A stretch of DNA of 64,000 nt from Pleomorphomonas diazotrophica. GTDB taxonomy: Bacteria; Pseudomonadota; Alphaproteobacteria; Rhizobiales; Pleomorphomonadaceae. The notes beneath the pieces were generated by a model. It did not search any database. It saw only the letters and a list, made by a program, of their open reading frames with translations, and was not told where the DNA came from. Positions 1 to 10,219 of the stretch are shown piece after piece. Positions within the stretch are counted from its first letter, which is position 1. The number at the start of each line of letters is the position of its first letter. The translations under genes were made by a program, and so were the position numbers. Location: assembly GCF_002844595.1 (NCBI RefSeq), contig NZ_PJNW01000011.1, positions 124,001 to 188,000 on the forward strand, given 5' to 3'.

Positions 1-1376
1 GGCATGTGGATGCCGGACCGTTCGGCAATCGACTTCACCATGAAGTTCGGCGCGTTGCCGATATAGGTGTTGGCGCCCATGAACACGGCGCCGGCCGAGA
101 TCGCCACGAGCGTACCGGCCATGTCGCCCATCAGGCGGGTGGGATCGCCGCCAGCGAGGTTGAAGAAGACGAGATAGGTTGGCGCGTTGTCGAGGAAGGA
201 CGAGAGGAAGCCGGTCGCCCAAAAATACATGGCGTTGACAGGCGTGCCATCTGCTGCCGTCACCAGACCGATAAGCGGCGCAAAAGCGCCGTCATGGGCC
301 GCCCTCAGCATGGCGAGAACCGGAATGATGGTCACGAAGATGCCGGCAAACAGTTTGGCGACCTCGACGATCGGCCCCCACTCGAAACCATTGCGCTGAC
401 GGAGGCCCTCGGGCGTCAGCCAGAGCGAGGCGAGCCCAGCGAGAATCAGCAGGACGTCGCGGGTGGTGTTTTGCAGCTCGACGTCGACGCCCATGACATG
501 GAAGGCGATGCCCGGCTTCCACGAGCCGGACAGCAGAACTGCGCCAACCACCACCAGCAGCAAGACGAGGTTGACGATGCCCCCAAGACCAAGGCGGCCA
601 GTATCGGGCGTGGGATCGGCCAGCCCCCTGAAATCGTCGTCGCGGCGATAGAGCCGGCGGTCGATCGCATAGAACAGCGCGAGCAGCACGAGGATGGCGA
701 AACCCGCTTCCGCCAGCATGTGCAGCGTCGTCCAGAAGAAGCCGATGCCTCGGAGATAGCCCAGAAACAACGGCGGGTCGCCGATGGGCGTCAGCGATCC
801 GCCGATGTTGGACACCAGAAAGATGAAGAAGACGATGACATGCACGTTGTGCCGGCGGCCGTCATTGGCGCGGATCAGCGGGCGGATCATCACCATCGAC
901 GCGCCGGTCGTCCCGATCACCGAGGCGAGCAGCGTGCCGATCCCCAGCAGGGCAAGGTTGGTGCGCGGCGATCCATGCAGGTTGCCGGTGACGAGGACGC
1001 CGCCGGCAATGGTGAAGAGCGCGCCGAGCAGGATGACGAAGGGTATGTAGTCGTGCAGCAGGGCCTCGGCCAGCGGGGGCGCCACAGCGGGCAGCCCTTC
1101 TATGGCGGCAAAGGGCACCAGAAAGGCCAGCGCCCAGGCCAGCGCCACCTTGCCGAAATGATGATGCCAGAAACGCGGTGCCAGCAATGGGCCTAGGGCG
1201 ATGGAGAGCAGAATGCCAACAAAAGGCAATGCCCAGACCATCCCCAGCGATGCGCCGTCGAGACCATGCGCGCCCTCCGCGGCGAGGGCAGGCGCCGAGA
1301 GGCTGACCAGGCTGGCCGCAAAGCAGATCCGTCTCGCGACGACGGGAAGTAGAGAAGACCTAGCCGCTCCACCCAT
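1..1376 (-). CDS. NhaD/ArsB-like sodium:proton antiporter (3' part cut by window edge)
   Basis: This reading frame is open from an ATG at 1376 to the left edge, so about 458 residues are visible and the C-terminus is missing. The N-terminus looks like a cleavable signal or first membrane segment (FAASLVSLSAPALAAEG). Many hydrophobic helices follow. Motifs typical of the NhaD/citrate-transporter-like ion transporter superfamily are present: SNIGGSLTPIGDPPLFLGY in the first half, and SSFLDNAPTYLVFFN and MGANTYIGNAPNFMVK in the second half. The expected role is inner-membrane Na+/H+ exchange or related anion export; the substrate cannot be fixed from sequence. The start lies one base beyond the trpA stop (TGA-C-ATG), so it is probably the last or a late gene of the trpF-trpB-trpA transcript. 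A tryptophan-related role is not implied by the family. Confidence 0.85.
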   Translation of the reverse strand, partial: MGGAARSSLLPVVARRICFAASLVSLSAPALAAEGAHGLDGASLGMVWALPFVGILLSIALGPLLAPRFWHHHFGKVALAWALAFLVPFAAIEGLPAVAPPLAEALLHDYIPFVILLGALFTIAGGVLVTGNLHGSPRTNLALLGIGTLLASVIGTTGASMVMIRPLIRANDGRRHNVHVIVFFIFLVSNIGGSLTPIGDPPLFLGYLRGIGFFWTTLHMLAEAGFAILVLLALFYAIDRRLYRRDDDFRGLADPTPDTGRLGLGGIVNLVLLLVVVGAVLLSGSWKPGIAFHVMGVDVELQNTTRDVLLILAGLASLWLTPEGLRQRNGFEWGPIVEVAKLFAGIFVTIIPVLAMLRAAHDGAFAPLIGLVTAADGTPVNAMYFWATGFLSSFLDNAPTYLVFFNLAGGDPTRLMGDMAGTLVAISAGAVFMGANTYIGNAPNFMVKSIAERSGIHM

Positions 1377-1377
1377 G

Positions 1378-2210
1378 TCACGCACGTCCGCGCCGCACGC
1401 CGGCGGCGAGATCGGCGACCAGATCAGTGACCGCCTTGACCGTCGCGCCGGTCGCCTTGCCATCCACGAGCGAATCGCGAACCGCATTGACCAGCGCCGA
1501 ACCGACCACCACGCCATCGGCGTGAGCGGCAATGCCCGCCGCCTGATCGCCCGTCTTGACACCGAAGCCGACCATCACCGGCAACGGCGTATGCGCCTTG
1601 ATGCGGGCGACAGCAGTGGCGACGTCGCCGGCGGCAGCCGACTTGACGCCGGTCACACCGAGCACCGAGACGTAATAGACGAAGCCCGAGGAGTTCCGAA
1701 GCAGCACCGGCAAGCGCTTGTCGTCCGACGTCGGGGTCGCCAGGCGGATAAAGCTAACGCCGGCCTTGATCGCCGGCAGGCACAGTTCCTCGTCCTCTTC
1801 CGGCGGCAGATCGACCACGATCAGACCATCGACTCCGGCCGCCTTGGCGTCGGAGACAAAGCGTTCGACGCCGTAGATGTAGATGGGGTTGTAGTAACCC
1901 ATCAGGACCAGCGGCGTCTCGTTGTCGCCCTCACGGAAGGCGCGGACCTGCTCCAGCGTCTTCACCATGGTCTGCCCGGCGGCAAGTGCCCGGATGTCGG
2001 CCGCCTGGATCGGCGGTCCCTCGGCCATCGGGTCGGAGAAAGGCATGCCAAACTCGATGATGTCGGCGCCAGCGCCCGGCAGCGCCTTCAGAATGGACAG
2101 CGAAGTGTCAGCATCAGGATCACCAGCGGTGACGAAGGTGACCAATGCCGCTCGTCCCTCGGCTTTCAGCTTGGCAAGGCGGGTGTCGATACGGGTGACG
2201 GGAAGGGAAC

Positions 2211-2214
<4 letters not shown>
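1378..2214 (-). CDS. trpA: Tryptophan synthase alpha subunit
   Basis: TrpA cleaves indole-3-glycerol phosphate to indole and glyceraldehyde-3-phosphate and channels indole to TrpB. The 278-residue length is normal. The catalytic glutamate lies in [16 protein letters not shown] and the catalytic aspartate in [12 protein letters not shown]. The phosphate-binding loop GFGVKTGDQ and the motif [11 protein letters not shown] near the C-terminus complete a TIM barrel. The gene overlaps the trpB stop by four bases, which indicates translational coupling in a trpF-trpB-trpA operon. Confidence 0.98.
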
Positions 2215-3427
<1,213 letters not shown>

Positions 3428-3431
<4 letters not shown>

Positions 3432-4087
3432 CGTTGCCCCTCTTCATTCGCCGCACGCGCTGCCGCCACGAAGGCGCGGATGCGGGCCTCGTCCTTCCGG
3501 CCCGGTGCGCTCTCGACACCTGAGGACACGTCGACGCCATATGGGCGCACCTGCCGTACCGCATCTTCGACGTTGGTAGGATCAAGCCCGCCGGAAAGCA
3601 AGAAGGGCGTCGGCGCCCCTGCGAGAAGCGACCAGTCGAAGGTAACGCCCAGTCCGCCCGGCCGGCTAGCATCCTTCGGCGGTTTGGCATCGTAGAGCAG
3701 GAGATCGGCGACGCTGGTGTAGGCGCGGGCGCCAGCAGCGTCCTCGGCGGAGCCGATGCCCAGCGCCTTGATCACCGACCGCCCGAGGCGTCGGCGCACG
3801 TCGGCGACTCGCTCGGGGCTCTCGCGGCCGTGCAACTGAATGGCGTCAGGGGCGATCGTCGCGACGAGATGATCGAGCAGGTCGTCGTCGGCATCGACGG
3901 TCAGAACCACCGTCTTCGCGCGGTTTCCTACCTGACGGGCGAGAGTCGCAGCAACCTCGGCGGAGATGTGGCGCGGGCTTTTCGGAAAATGCACGAAGCC
4001 GACAAGATCGGCACCGGCAGAAAGCGCCCATTCCAGGCTTTCCGACGTGGAGAGACCGCAGATCTTGACGTGAAGGGGGGATATCAT
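3428..4087 (-). CDS. trpF: Phosphoribosylanthranilate isomerase
   Basis: TrpF carries out the Amadori rearrangement of N-(5-phosphoribosyl)anthranilate to CdRP in tryptophan synthesis. The 219-residue protein opens with VKICGLS, which contains the catalytic cysteine (residue 10). The catalytic aspartate is in [12 protein letters not shown], and [10 protein letters not shown] binds phosphate. It is first in the trpF-trpB-trpA set, 64 bases after the upstream lipoprotein gene on the same strand. No good Shine-Dalgarno is visible; instead a small hairpin (GTCAG/CTGAC) ends directly at the ATG. The start is chosen by homology of the N-terminus. Confidence 0.97.
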
Positions 4088-4089
4088 GT

Positions 4090-4122
4090 CAGCAGCCTGA
4101 CGGGACGGCGGCCAGGGCCGCC
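4090..4122 (-). promoter_or_regulatory. Tandem hairpins in the trpF leader
   Basis: Two perfect stems sit just before trpF: GGCGGC/GCCGCC at 4107-4122 with a four-base loop, and GTCAG/CTGAC at about 4090-4103 abutting the start codon. There is no T-run, so this is not an obvious terminator. They may affect trpF translation initiation or simply bound the preceding gene. Confidence 0.35.
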
Positions 4123-4150
4123 TCTGCCCGATCGATGAGAATGCCGGACG

Positions 4151-5407
4151 TCAGGCGCCGGTGAAGGCACGTGGGGCGGCGGAGACCAGCGACGGTGTCG
4201 AGCCCGTCACCTCGTAAACGGCGAGGCCGCGGTCGTTGGTGCCAAAGGCGTTGAAGCGGAACAGGCCATTCACCGACGACAGGAAGCCCTCGGGGTTGGT
4301 GATCACCGAGAGCTGGAAGCGCTGGGCGCCTGCCGTCTTGGCGAGGCCGGCGGCCAGCACCACCGCATCATAGGCGAGCGAGGCGGTGAGCGGCGGCTCC
4401 CCGCCATAGGTCGACCGGTAACGGCTGGCGAAGGCCGAGAAGCCGGAGATTTCCGGCGAGGGGAACCAGCCGCCGGTGAGAGCCGGGTCGTTGTAGACGG
4501 AAGGATCGTTCCAGACGCCAGTTCCGAGCAGCTTGATGCGGGACAAATCGACGCCAGCCGTGCGCAACGACCGGGCGATGGTCGGCGCCACGCCGGCGCC
4601 CTCGGGCAGCAGAAGGCAGTCGATCTGCGAGGCGACGGCGGCGATGGCCGCCACCGACTGCGCCTCGCCGCCAGCGGCGAAGCGCTCGACCGCGACGACG
4701 CGCATGCCGTAACGGCCGGCCTCCTGGCGCAACGCCGCTTCCGCGAGATTGCCGAAGGCGCTTTGCGACATGATGGCAGCGATGGATTTGCGGCCGGATC
4801 GCGCGGCCTCGGCGACGACGCGGCGGACCTGGCCGTCGACCAGGAAGCCGAGGATATAGACGCCGCTCGCAGCGACGGACGGATCGGACGAGAAGGCGAT
4901 TACCGGCACCGAGGCCGCACGCGCCACCGGACCGACGCCACCCACCTCGGCCGCGAAGATCGGGCCGATGATCAACTCGGCACCTTCAGAAATTGCCTGT
5001 CGCGCCGCCTCGGCGGCGCCTTCGGCGGAGCCGCGCGTATCCTTCACCAGAACCGTGAGATCGTTGCCGGAGAAGTCGCTGAGGCCGAGCGAAGCGGCGT
5101 TCTGCATGGCAGCGGCCAGTGTTGCGCCATTGCCCGGCGCCGTCTTCGGCAGCAAGAGCGCCACGCGCACCGTTCCAGTGCCGAGCACCTCGCCCGATAT
5201 GGCCGGTCCGGTGGGTGCCGGAAGAAGCGTGTCGCCGCCGCTCGGCCGGCTCGTCGGCGAACAGGCGGCCAAGGCCGCACCACCCAACAGGAGAAGGGCG
5301 AGACGCCGGGTCAGCCCGCTTCCCTCAACATGCCGGTCGCTCGCCTCCGTCGTCACGGCAAAACCAACCGCACCGCTCGCAACCCTGCCATCGTCACGGG
5401 TCATCAT
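4151..5407 (-). CDS. Penicillin-binding-protein activator, LpoA-like lipoprotein
   Basis: This is a 418-residue lipoprotein with a periplasmic-binding-protein type 1 fold. The segment LTRRLALLLLGGAALAAC is a lipoprotein signal with lipobox LAAC, so it is probably anchored by an acylated cysteine. The rest resembles the Leu/Ile/Val-binding-like domain of LpoA/YraM proteins (VALLLPKTAPGNGATLAAAMQNA, ISEGAELIIGPIFAAEV, VPVIAFSSD). In gamma-proteobacteria LpoA activates PBP1A; that role is inferred here. Divergent rsmI and yraN are its usual alphaproteobacterial neighbours. The start at 5407 gives a long 33-residue leader before the signal; an in-frame GTG inside the leader (AVTTEAS) is an alternative. 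Confidence 0.85.
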   Translation of the reverse strand: MMTRDDGRVASGAVGFAVTTEASDRHVEGSGLTRRLALLLLGGAALAACSPTSRPSGGDTLLPAPTGPAISGEVLGTGTVRVALLLPKTAPGNGATLAAAMQNAASLGLSDFSGNDLTVLVKDTRGSAEGAAEAARQAISEGAELIIGPIFAAEVGGVGPVARAASVPVIAFSSDPSVAASGVYILGFLVDGQVRRVVAEAARSGRKSIAAIMSQSAFGNLAEAALRQEAGRYGMRVVAVERFAAGGEAQSVAAIAAVASQIDCLLLPEGAGVAPTIARSLRTAGVDLSRIKLLGTGVWNDPSVYNDPALTGGWFPSPEISGFSAFASRYRSTYGGEPPLTASLAYDAVVLAAGLAKTAGAQRFQLSVITNPEGFLSSVNGLFRFNAFGTNDRGLAVYEVTGSTPSLVSAAPRAFTGA

Positions 5408-5589
5408 CTTACCTTCCGCCGCAAAAGCATCCGCGCCATTTCAATGACAAACGGCCGTAGATGCAACTCCTTACATGCCATTTACCGGTGGAGAGGCGAG
5501 GAATCGACCCGGACGGCTCGATTTTCCCGCTGAAGTGTGGTTTTGGGAGCTGGAACGCGCGGCTCTCAAGGGCCGGCCAAGGGAATTTC

Positions 5590-5895
5590 ATGATCAGGCA
5601 TATCGTCTATTTCTCCGTCCGTTCCGAGGACGACCGCCAGCGGGTCCTCGACGGCCTTCGTCTGCTCGAGGCCAATCCGCATGCCCTGCTTCTCGAGGTG
5701 GGAGAGAACCTGAAGCTCGACAGCCTCGGCAATGAGGTGGACTTCGTTGTTTACGGCGAGTTCACGGACGCCGCCGCGCTCGATGCCTTCAAGGCGCATC
5801 CGAGCTATCAGGCGTCGATCGCCGCGGTGCGACCGCTTCGCGACCTTCGCATCGCCGCAGACGTCGTCGCGAGGAGGGAACGGCAATCGTCATGA
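5590..5895 (+). CDS. Stress-responsive A/B-barrel (Dabb) domain protein
   Basis: This 101-residue protein has the Dabb signature: start MIRHIVYFSV, then a central segment LLLEVGENLKLD and the motif EVDFVVYGEFTDAAALDAFKAHPSYQ. Dabb proteins form small dimeric alpha/beta barrels; the biochemical role of stand-alone bacterial members is mostly unknown. The ATG is preceded by AAGGGA at good spacing. Its stop overlaps the rsmI start by four bases (ATGA), so it is the first gene of a Dabb-rsmI-yraN transcript, diverging from the LpoA-like gene. Confidence 0.9.
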   Translation: MIRHIVYFSVRSEDDRQRVLDGLRLLEANPHALLLEVGENLKLDSLGNEVDFVVYGEFTDAAALDAFKAHPSYQASIAAVRPLRDLRIAADVVARRERQSS

Positions 5896-6818
5896 GCGAG
5901 ACAGGCGGCAAGACCACGACGACGGGTTATTCCATCGACGGCACCGCCTTCGCCGGCAAGCCGATCGAGCCCGGCCTCTATCCGGTGGCGACGCCAATCG
6001 GCAACCTTTCGGACATCTCGCTTCGGGCGCTCGACGTGCTGGCCGGCGCCGACCTCATCATCTGCGAGGATAGTCGCGTCACCGCCGTCTTGCTCGACCG
6101 CTACGGTATCCGCAAGCCGCTCGCCATCTACCACGAGCACAACGCCGCCCGCGAACGGCCGCGCCTTCTGGCCATGCTCCGGGGCGGCATGCGCCTCGCG
6201 CTGGTGTCCGATGCCGGCACGCCGCTGATTTCCGACCCAGGCTACAAACTGGTCGAGGAGGCCCTCACCGAGGGCATTCGCGTCATCCCCATTCCCGGCG
6301 CCTCGGCCATCCTGTCGGCCCTGGTGGCCGCCGGCCTGCCCACCGACACCTTCCTTTTCCTCGGCTTCCTGCCACACAAGGCTGGCACACGCCGCAATCG
6401 TCTCGCCGATTTCCGCACCGTGCCGGCAACACTCGTCACCTACGAATCGCCGCATCGGGCGGCCGAAACACTCGCCGACATGGCCGAGGTACTGGGGGGT
6501 GATCGGCCGGCGGCGCTCTGCCGCGAACTCACCAAGCGGTTCGAGGAGGTGCGACGCGGTACGTTGTCCGAACTGGCTGCCGGCGCCGAGGCCGATCCGC
6601 CGCGCGGCGAGATCGTGCTGGTGGTCGGCGCACCGCTGGGCGACCAAGCCGGCGAGGCCGACATCGAGGCGCTGCTTGCCGCCGCGCTCGAAAGCAAGGG
6701 CGCCGGACAAGCCGCCGCCGAGGTGGCAAAGGCCACCGGCCGGCCGCGCAAGGAGGTCTACGCGCTGGCCCTGAAGCTTAAGGCCGTGATCGACGCCGGC
6801 GGCGGAGACGCGGAATGA
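5892..6818 (+). CDS. rsmI: 16S rRNA (cytidine1402-2'-O)-methyltransferase
   Basis: RsmI 2'-O-methylates C1402 in the decoding centre of 16S rRNA using SAM. The 308-residue protein has the tetrapyrrole-methylase-fold signature of the family: GLYPVATPIGNLSDIS near residue 25, ADLIICEDSRVT, LALVSDAGTPLISDPGY, IPGASAILSALVAAGLPTD and VTYESPHRAAETL. It overlaps the Dabb gene and yraN by four bases at each end, so the three cistrons are coupled. Confidence 0.96.
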   Translation: MSETGGKTTTTGYSIDGTAFAGKPIEPGLYPVATPIGNLSDISLRALDVLAGADLIICEDSRVTAVLLDRYGIRKPLAIYHEHNAARERPRLLAMLRGGMRLALVSDAGTPLISDPGYKLVEEALTEGIRVIPIPGASAILSALVAAGLPTDTFLFLGFLPHKAGTRRNRLADFRTVPATLVTYESPHRAAETLADMAEVLGGDRPAALCRELTKRFEEVRRGTLSELAAGAEADPPRGEIVLVVGAPLGDQAGEADIEALLAAALESKGAGQAAAEVAKATGRPRKEVYALALKLKAVIDAGGGDAE

Positions 6819-7171
6819 GGGCCGATCGCCGAGCCGGCCACGCCCGCGGCCTGGTGGCCGAGGGCATTGCCGCCTGGCTGCTGCGCCTCAAGGGTTACCG
6901 CGTGCTGGCCACCCGCTATCGCACGCCGCTCGGCGAAATCGACATCGTGGCGCGACGCGGCCAGGTACTGGCCTTCGTCGAAGTGAAGGCGCGCCCTTCC
7001 CTTGAGGCTGGCCTTGAGGCGATCGCCGCCGAAGGCTACCGACGCATCGAAGCGGCGGCCGATCTCTACCTGTCCCGCCACCCGCAATTCATCGATTTCA
7101 CGCTGCGCTTCGACCTCGTGGTGGTCAGCCCGCGCCGCTGGCCGCTGCATGTCGAGAACGCGTTTTCGTGA
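6815..7171 (+). CDS. YraN/UPF0102 family nuclease-like protein
   Basis: This 118-residue protein has the UPF0102 endonuclease-like fold: RGLVAEGIAAWLLRLKGYRVLATRYRT, then GEIDIVARRGQVLAFVEVKAR. The E-x-D-(x)n-ExK residues form the candidate metal site of a Holliday-junction-resolvase-like nuclease domain. The cellular role is unproven. It follows rsmI with a four-base overlap, which is the normal context of the family, and precedes gshB by 73 bases. Confidence 0.93.
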   Translation: MRADRRAGHARGLVAEGIAAWLLRLKGYRVLATRYRTPLGEIDIVARRGQVLAFVEVKARPSLEAGLEAIAAEGYRRIEAAADLYLSRHPQFIDFTLRFDLVVVSPRRWPLHVENAFS

Positions 7172-7244
7172 AGTGCTTTCCCGTTGCGCGGCAGCCGGAA
7201 GCCGCCCATAAACGGGCGACCCTTTCCGAAGACGAGTTGCCGCC

Positions 7245-8183
7245 ATGAGCCTTTCCGTCGCCGTCCAGATGGACCACATCGCCTCGATCCGCCTCGCCGG
7301 CGATTCCACCTTCGCGCTGATGCTCGAGGCGCAGAAGCGCGGTCACAGCCTCTTCCACTACACGCCAGACAAGCTGACGCTGCGTTCGGGACGGGTGACG
7401 GCGGCGATCGAGCCGGTGGTGGTGCGCGACGAGCCCGGCAACCACTTCACACTTGGATCGCCGGAGAAGACCGACCTCTCGACGCTCGACGTGGTACTGC
7501 TCCGTCAGGACCCGCCGTTCGACATGGCCTATCTTTCCACCACCTACATGCTGGAGCGCATCCATCCGTCGACGCTGGTGGTCAACGATCCGGCGGAAGT
7601 GCGTGACGCACCGGAAAAGCTGCTGGTGATGAACTATCCCGAGTTGATGCCGGAGACGATCATCACCCGCGATCCCGAGGAGATCAGGGCCTTCCGGGCC
7701 GAGTTCGGCGACATCGTGCTGAAGCCGCTCTACGGGGCCGGCGGCCAGGGCGTCTATCACGTGAAGCCCGACGACGACAATTTCAGCGCCTTCCTCGAAC
7801 TGTTCATGACGCAGTCACGCGATCCCTTCATCGCCCAGCGCTATCTGCCGGCCGTCCGGGCGGGGGACAAGCGCATCATCCTGGTCGACGGCAAGTTCGC
7901 CGGCCTCGTCAACCGCGTGCCGGCGGAGGGCGATCTCCGCTCCAACATGGTGCGCGGCGGGGCGGCGGCCACCACCGAGGTGAGCAAGCGCGACCTCGAA
8001 ATCTGCGAGGCGATCGGGCCGGAACTCCGCGACCGCGGCCTAATCTTCGTCGGCATCGACGTCATCGGCGACAAGCTGACCGAGATCAACGTGACGTCGC
8101 CCACCGGCATCCGCGCCATCAAGCGACTCGGGGGTCCCGATGTCGCAGCCTTGGTGTGGGACGCCATCGAATCCCACTTCTGA
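7245..8183 (+). CDS. gshB: Glutathione synthetase
   Basis: GshB joins gamma-glutamylcysteine and glycine with ATP in the last step of glutathione synthesis. The 312-residue protein has the prokaryotic GshB N-terminus ([22 protein letters not shown]) and the ATP-grasp segments: [17 protein letters not shown] (glycine-rich loop), [17 protein letters not shown], and [22 protein letters not shown] (metal-binding E and N). It ends just before a 200-bp structured junction that faces the SH3 protein gene. Confidence 0.97.
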   Translation: MSLSVAVQMDHIASIRLAGDSTFALMLEAQKRGHSLFHYTPDKLTLRSGRVTAAIEPVVVRDEPGNHFTLGSPEKTDLSTLDVVLLRQDPPFDMAYLSTTYMLERIHPSTLVVNDPAEVRDAPEKLLVMNYPELMPETIITRDPEEIRAFRAEFGDIVLKPLYGAGGQGVYHVKPDDDNFSAFLELFMTQSRDPFIAQRYLPAVRAGDKRIILVDGKFAGLVNRVPAEGDLRSNMVRGGAAATTEVSKRDLEICEAIGPELRDRGLIFVGIDVIGDKLTEINVTSPTGIRAIKRLGGPDVAALVWDAIESHF

Positions 8184-8189
8184 AGGATC

Positions 8190-8386
8190 AGAGCCCGACT
8201 TGAAACTCGCTGGGGCGCGGCAGATAGCGATGGTTTCGAGAACCGGAGCGGAGCGAACTTGAGGTTCGTGAGCACCGGAAGCGCAGAAAGCGAAGCTCAG
8301 GCATCCGCCCGAAAAGTTGCTGACTTTTCGGGCCAAGCGGATGCCCGGAGATGCCCGCCCCAGTAGAGTTTGGGGTCGGGCTCTCA
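8190..8386. repeat. Composite imperfect inverted-repeat element in a convergent junction
   Basis: The whole gap between gshB (plus) and the SH3 protein gene (minus) is structured. The outer arms AGAGCCCGAC (8190-8199) and GTCGGGCTCT (8375-8384) are exact complements. They continue with imperfect complementarity to TGGGGCG (8211-8217) and CGCCCCA (8356-8362). Inside is a long hairpin at 8300-8345 (GGCATCCG, CCCGAAAAGT, loop TGCTG, ACTTTTCGGG, CGGATGCC). The left half holds a degenerate direct repeat, GAGAACCGGAGCG and GAGCACCGGAAGCG. It may be a dispersed intergenic palindromic repeat or a bidirectional terminator; it codes for nothing. Confidence 0.7.
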
Positions 8387-8896
8387 GAACTTCTCGTCGG
8401 GGTAGACGCCCCAGAGCGAGGCTTGGGCGATCCAGCCGGAAAAGCCCTTGCCGTCGAGCCGGCACCAGGTGCCGTCGCATTTCTCGACCGGCGCCTGCAC
8501 CTTCGGCTCGACGCGAGCGGTGACCCGGCTTGTGTCGTCGGGATCCGCGTGCAGGTCGATCTGGGTGCCGGCTGCGGCCCAGGGTGCGACAATGGCGGTG
8601 CGCGTACCCGACAGGAGCGAGTGGAACACCCAGCCCTCACCGCCCTCGAAATCGCGGATGCGCCGCCAGTTCTCGAACTCCTGGGTGATCTCCACCGGCA
8701 TGCCGGCCCGCACGTAGCGCCAGATCACCGCCTGATCGCGCGAAGGGCCCTGGCGAATATTGACGGAGTCGGACTTCAGGCTGACGAAGCGAGGAACTGG
8801 CAGGCCGGAACTGCCGACGGTTTGCGCCAACGAAGGTCCCGCGAGCATCAGTCCCGCGGCCAGAATTGCCGCTGCCCGTCGCCTCGCCGCCCTCAT
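8384..8896 (-). CDS. Secreted bacterial SH3-like domain protein
   Basis: This 170-residue protein starts with a signal peptide (RRRAAAILAAGLMLAGPSLAQ). Two SH3-type repeats follow: VSLKSDSVNIRQGPSRDQAVIWRY with WRRIRDFEGGEGWVFHSLLSG, and later CDGTWCRLDGKGFSGWIAQASLWGVYP. This matches the SH3-like proteins (DUF1058 type) of alphaproteobacteria, thought to act in the periplasm or cell envelope. The ligand is unknown. It diverges from the 2-hydroxyacid dehydrogenase gene, with 217 bases between the starts. Confidence 0.88.
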   Translation of the reverse strand: MRAARRRAAAILAAGLMLAGPSLAQTVGSSGLPVPRFVSLKSDSVNIRQGPSRDQAVIWRYVRAGMPVEITQEFENWRRIRDFEGGEGWVFHSLLSGTRTAIVAPWAAAGTQIDLHADPDDTSRVTARVEPKVQAPVEKCDGTWCRLDGKGFSGWIAQASLWGVYPDEKF

Positions 8897-9113
8897 CGCT
8901 GCCTGCCTTTCATGTCGGAGAACACGCGCCGCTCAACGGGGCGGCGCTTTTCTTAATGGTTGCCGGTCGAAGTTAACGTTGCGTCAACAACGCCGCCACA
9001 TGGAATGACGCGGATCGGACCTCAGCCGGATTGACGCCCGGCGGCGGCTGGCCGACACTTGCGGCAACAGGCCGTCGCCCGCCGGCGGTCTTGAGGAAGG
9101 ACGGGACGATAAT

Positions 9114-10100
9114 ATGGCCGGCAAAAAGCCCTTGGTGGTGGTGACGCGCAAACTGCCCGAGGTTGTGGAAGCCCGGATGCGCGAGCTGTTCGACGTCCGC
9201 CTCAACTCAACAGACCGGCCTATGACCCAGGCTGAACTGGTCGAGGCGAGCCGTGTCGCCGACGTGCTGGTGCCGACCGTCACCGACCGCGTCGACAGCG
9301 GCGTGATCGCCCAGGCCGGAGCCGGGCTGAAGCTGATCGCCAATTTCGGCAATGGCGTCGACAACATCGACGTCATCAAGGCGACCGAACGGGGCATCGC
9401 CGTCACCAATACGCCTGGCGTGCTCACCGAAGACACCGCCGACATGACCATGGCGCTGATCCTTGCCGTGCCGCGCCACATGGCCGGTGGTATGCGGGCG
9501 CTCCAGGCAGGGGAATGGCAGGGCTGGTCGCCGACCGGCATGCTCGGCAGCCGCCTTCGCGGCAAGAAGCTCGGCATCGTCGGCATGGGGCGCATCGGCC
9601 AGGCGGTGGCCCGCCGTGCCGGCGCCTTCGGCCTGTCGGTCTTCTATCACAATCGCCATCGCCTGCCGCCCGAGATCGAGGACAAGCTCTCGGCCACCTG
9701 GTGCGAGAGCCTCGACCAGATGCTGAACCGGATGGACATCGTCACGGTCCACTGCCCGCATACGCCGGCAACCTATCACCTCCTGTCGGCCCGACGGCTG
9801 AAGCTGATGCGGCCTGACGCCTATCTCATCAACACCGCCCGCGGTGAGATCGTCGATGAGGCGGCGCTGACGCGCATGCTGGTCGCAGGCGAGTTGGCCG
9901 GTGCCGGCCTCGACGTTTACGAGCAGGAACCCTCGATCAACCCGAAGCTCGTCAAATGTGGCCGGGCACTGCTGTTGCCGCACATGGGCTCGGCGACCAT
10001 CGAAAGCCGCATCGAAATGGGCGAGAAGGTCATCGTCAACATCCGCGCCTTCATGGACGAGCACCACCTGCCCGACCGGGTGTTGCCGTCGATGCTTTGA
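9114..10100 (+). CDS. D-isomer-specific 2-hydroxyacid dehydrogenase (glyoxylate/hydroxypyruvate reductase type)
   Basis: This 328-residue NAD(P)H-dependent oxidoreductase shows the full family pattern: nucleotide-binding GKKLGIVGMGRIGQAVARRA, substrate loop NFGNGVDNIDV, the conserved TVHCPHTPATYHLL and INTARGEIVDE, a catalytic E in DVYEQEP and the catalytic H in LLLPHMGSAT. Glyoxylate or hydroxypyruvate reduction is the likeliest reaction, but specificity cannot be read from sequence. Confidence 0.92.
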   Translation: MAGKKPLVVVTRKLPEVVEARMRELFDVRLNSTDRPMTQAELVEASRVADVLVPTVTDRVDSGVIAQAGAGLKLIANFGNGVDNIDVIKATERGIAVTNTPGVLTEDTADMTMALILAVPRHMAGGMRALQAGEWQGWSPTGMLGSRLRGKKLGIVGMGRIGQAVARRAGAFGLSVFYHNRHRLPPEIEDKLSATWCESLDQMLNRMDIVTVHCPHTPATYHLLSARRLKLMRPDAYLINTARGEIVDEAALTRMLVAGELAGAGLDVYEQEPSINPKLVKCGRALLLPHMGSATIESRIEMGEKVIVNIRAFMDEHHLPDRVLPSML

Positions 10101-10119
10101 TTCCGGCCTCAGTCGCCGG

Positions 10120-10188
10120 GGGCCTCCGGCCCTTAAGCTTCCGCTTCGCGCGGCGCCGCTTGGCGCCGGAAGCCGCGTCCCGCGGCTT
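10120..10188. terminator. Cluster of stem-loops between convergent genes
   Basis: The gap between the dehydrogenase (plus) and the sugar/nucleoside kinase (minus) holds GGGCC/GGCCC at 10120-10132, a GCTTCCG/CGGAAGC stem, and a perfect eight-base stem AAGCCGCG-tcc-CGCGGCTT at 10170-10188. Lacking T-runs, it may be a bidirectional terminator or an mRNA 3'-end stabiliser. Confidence 0.45.
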
Positions 10189-10219
10189 CAGCTCAATATC
10201 CACTTTGCGGAGGTTAGCC

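Noticed and set aside
6-1196. 396-codon plus-strand frame at the left edge
   Set aside because: Antisense to the antiporter, whose own frame carries clear ion-transporter motifs; the plus product is a low-complexity charged sequence.
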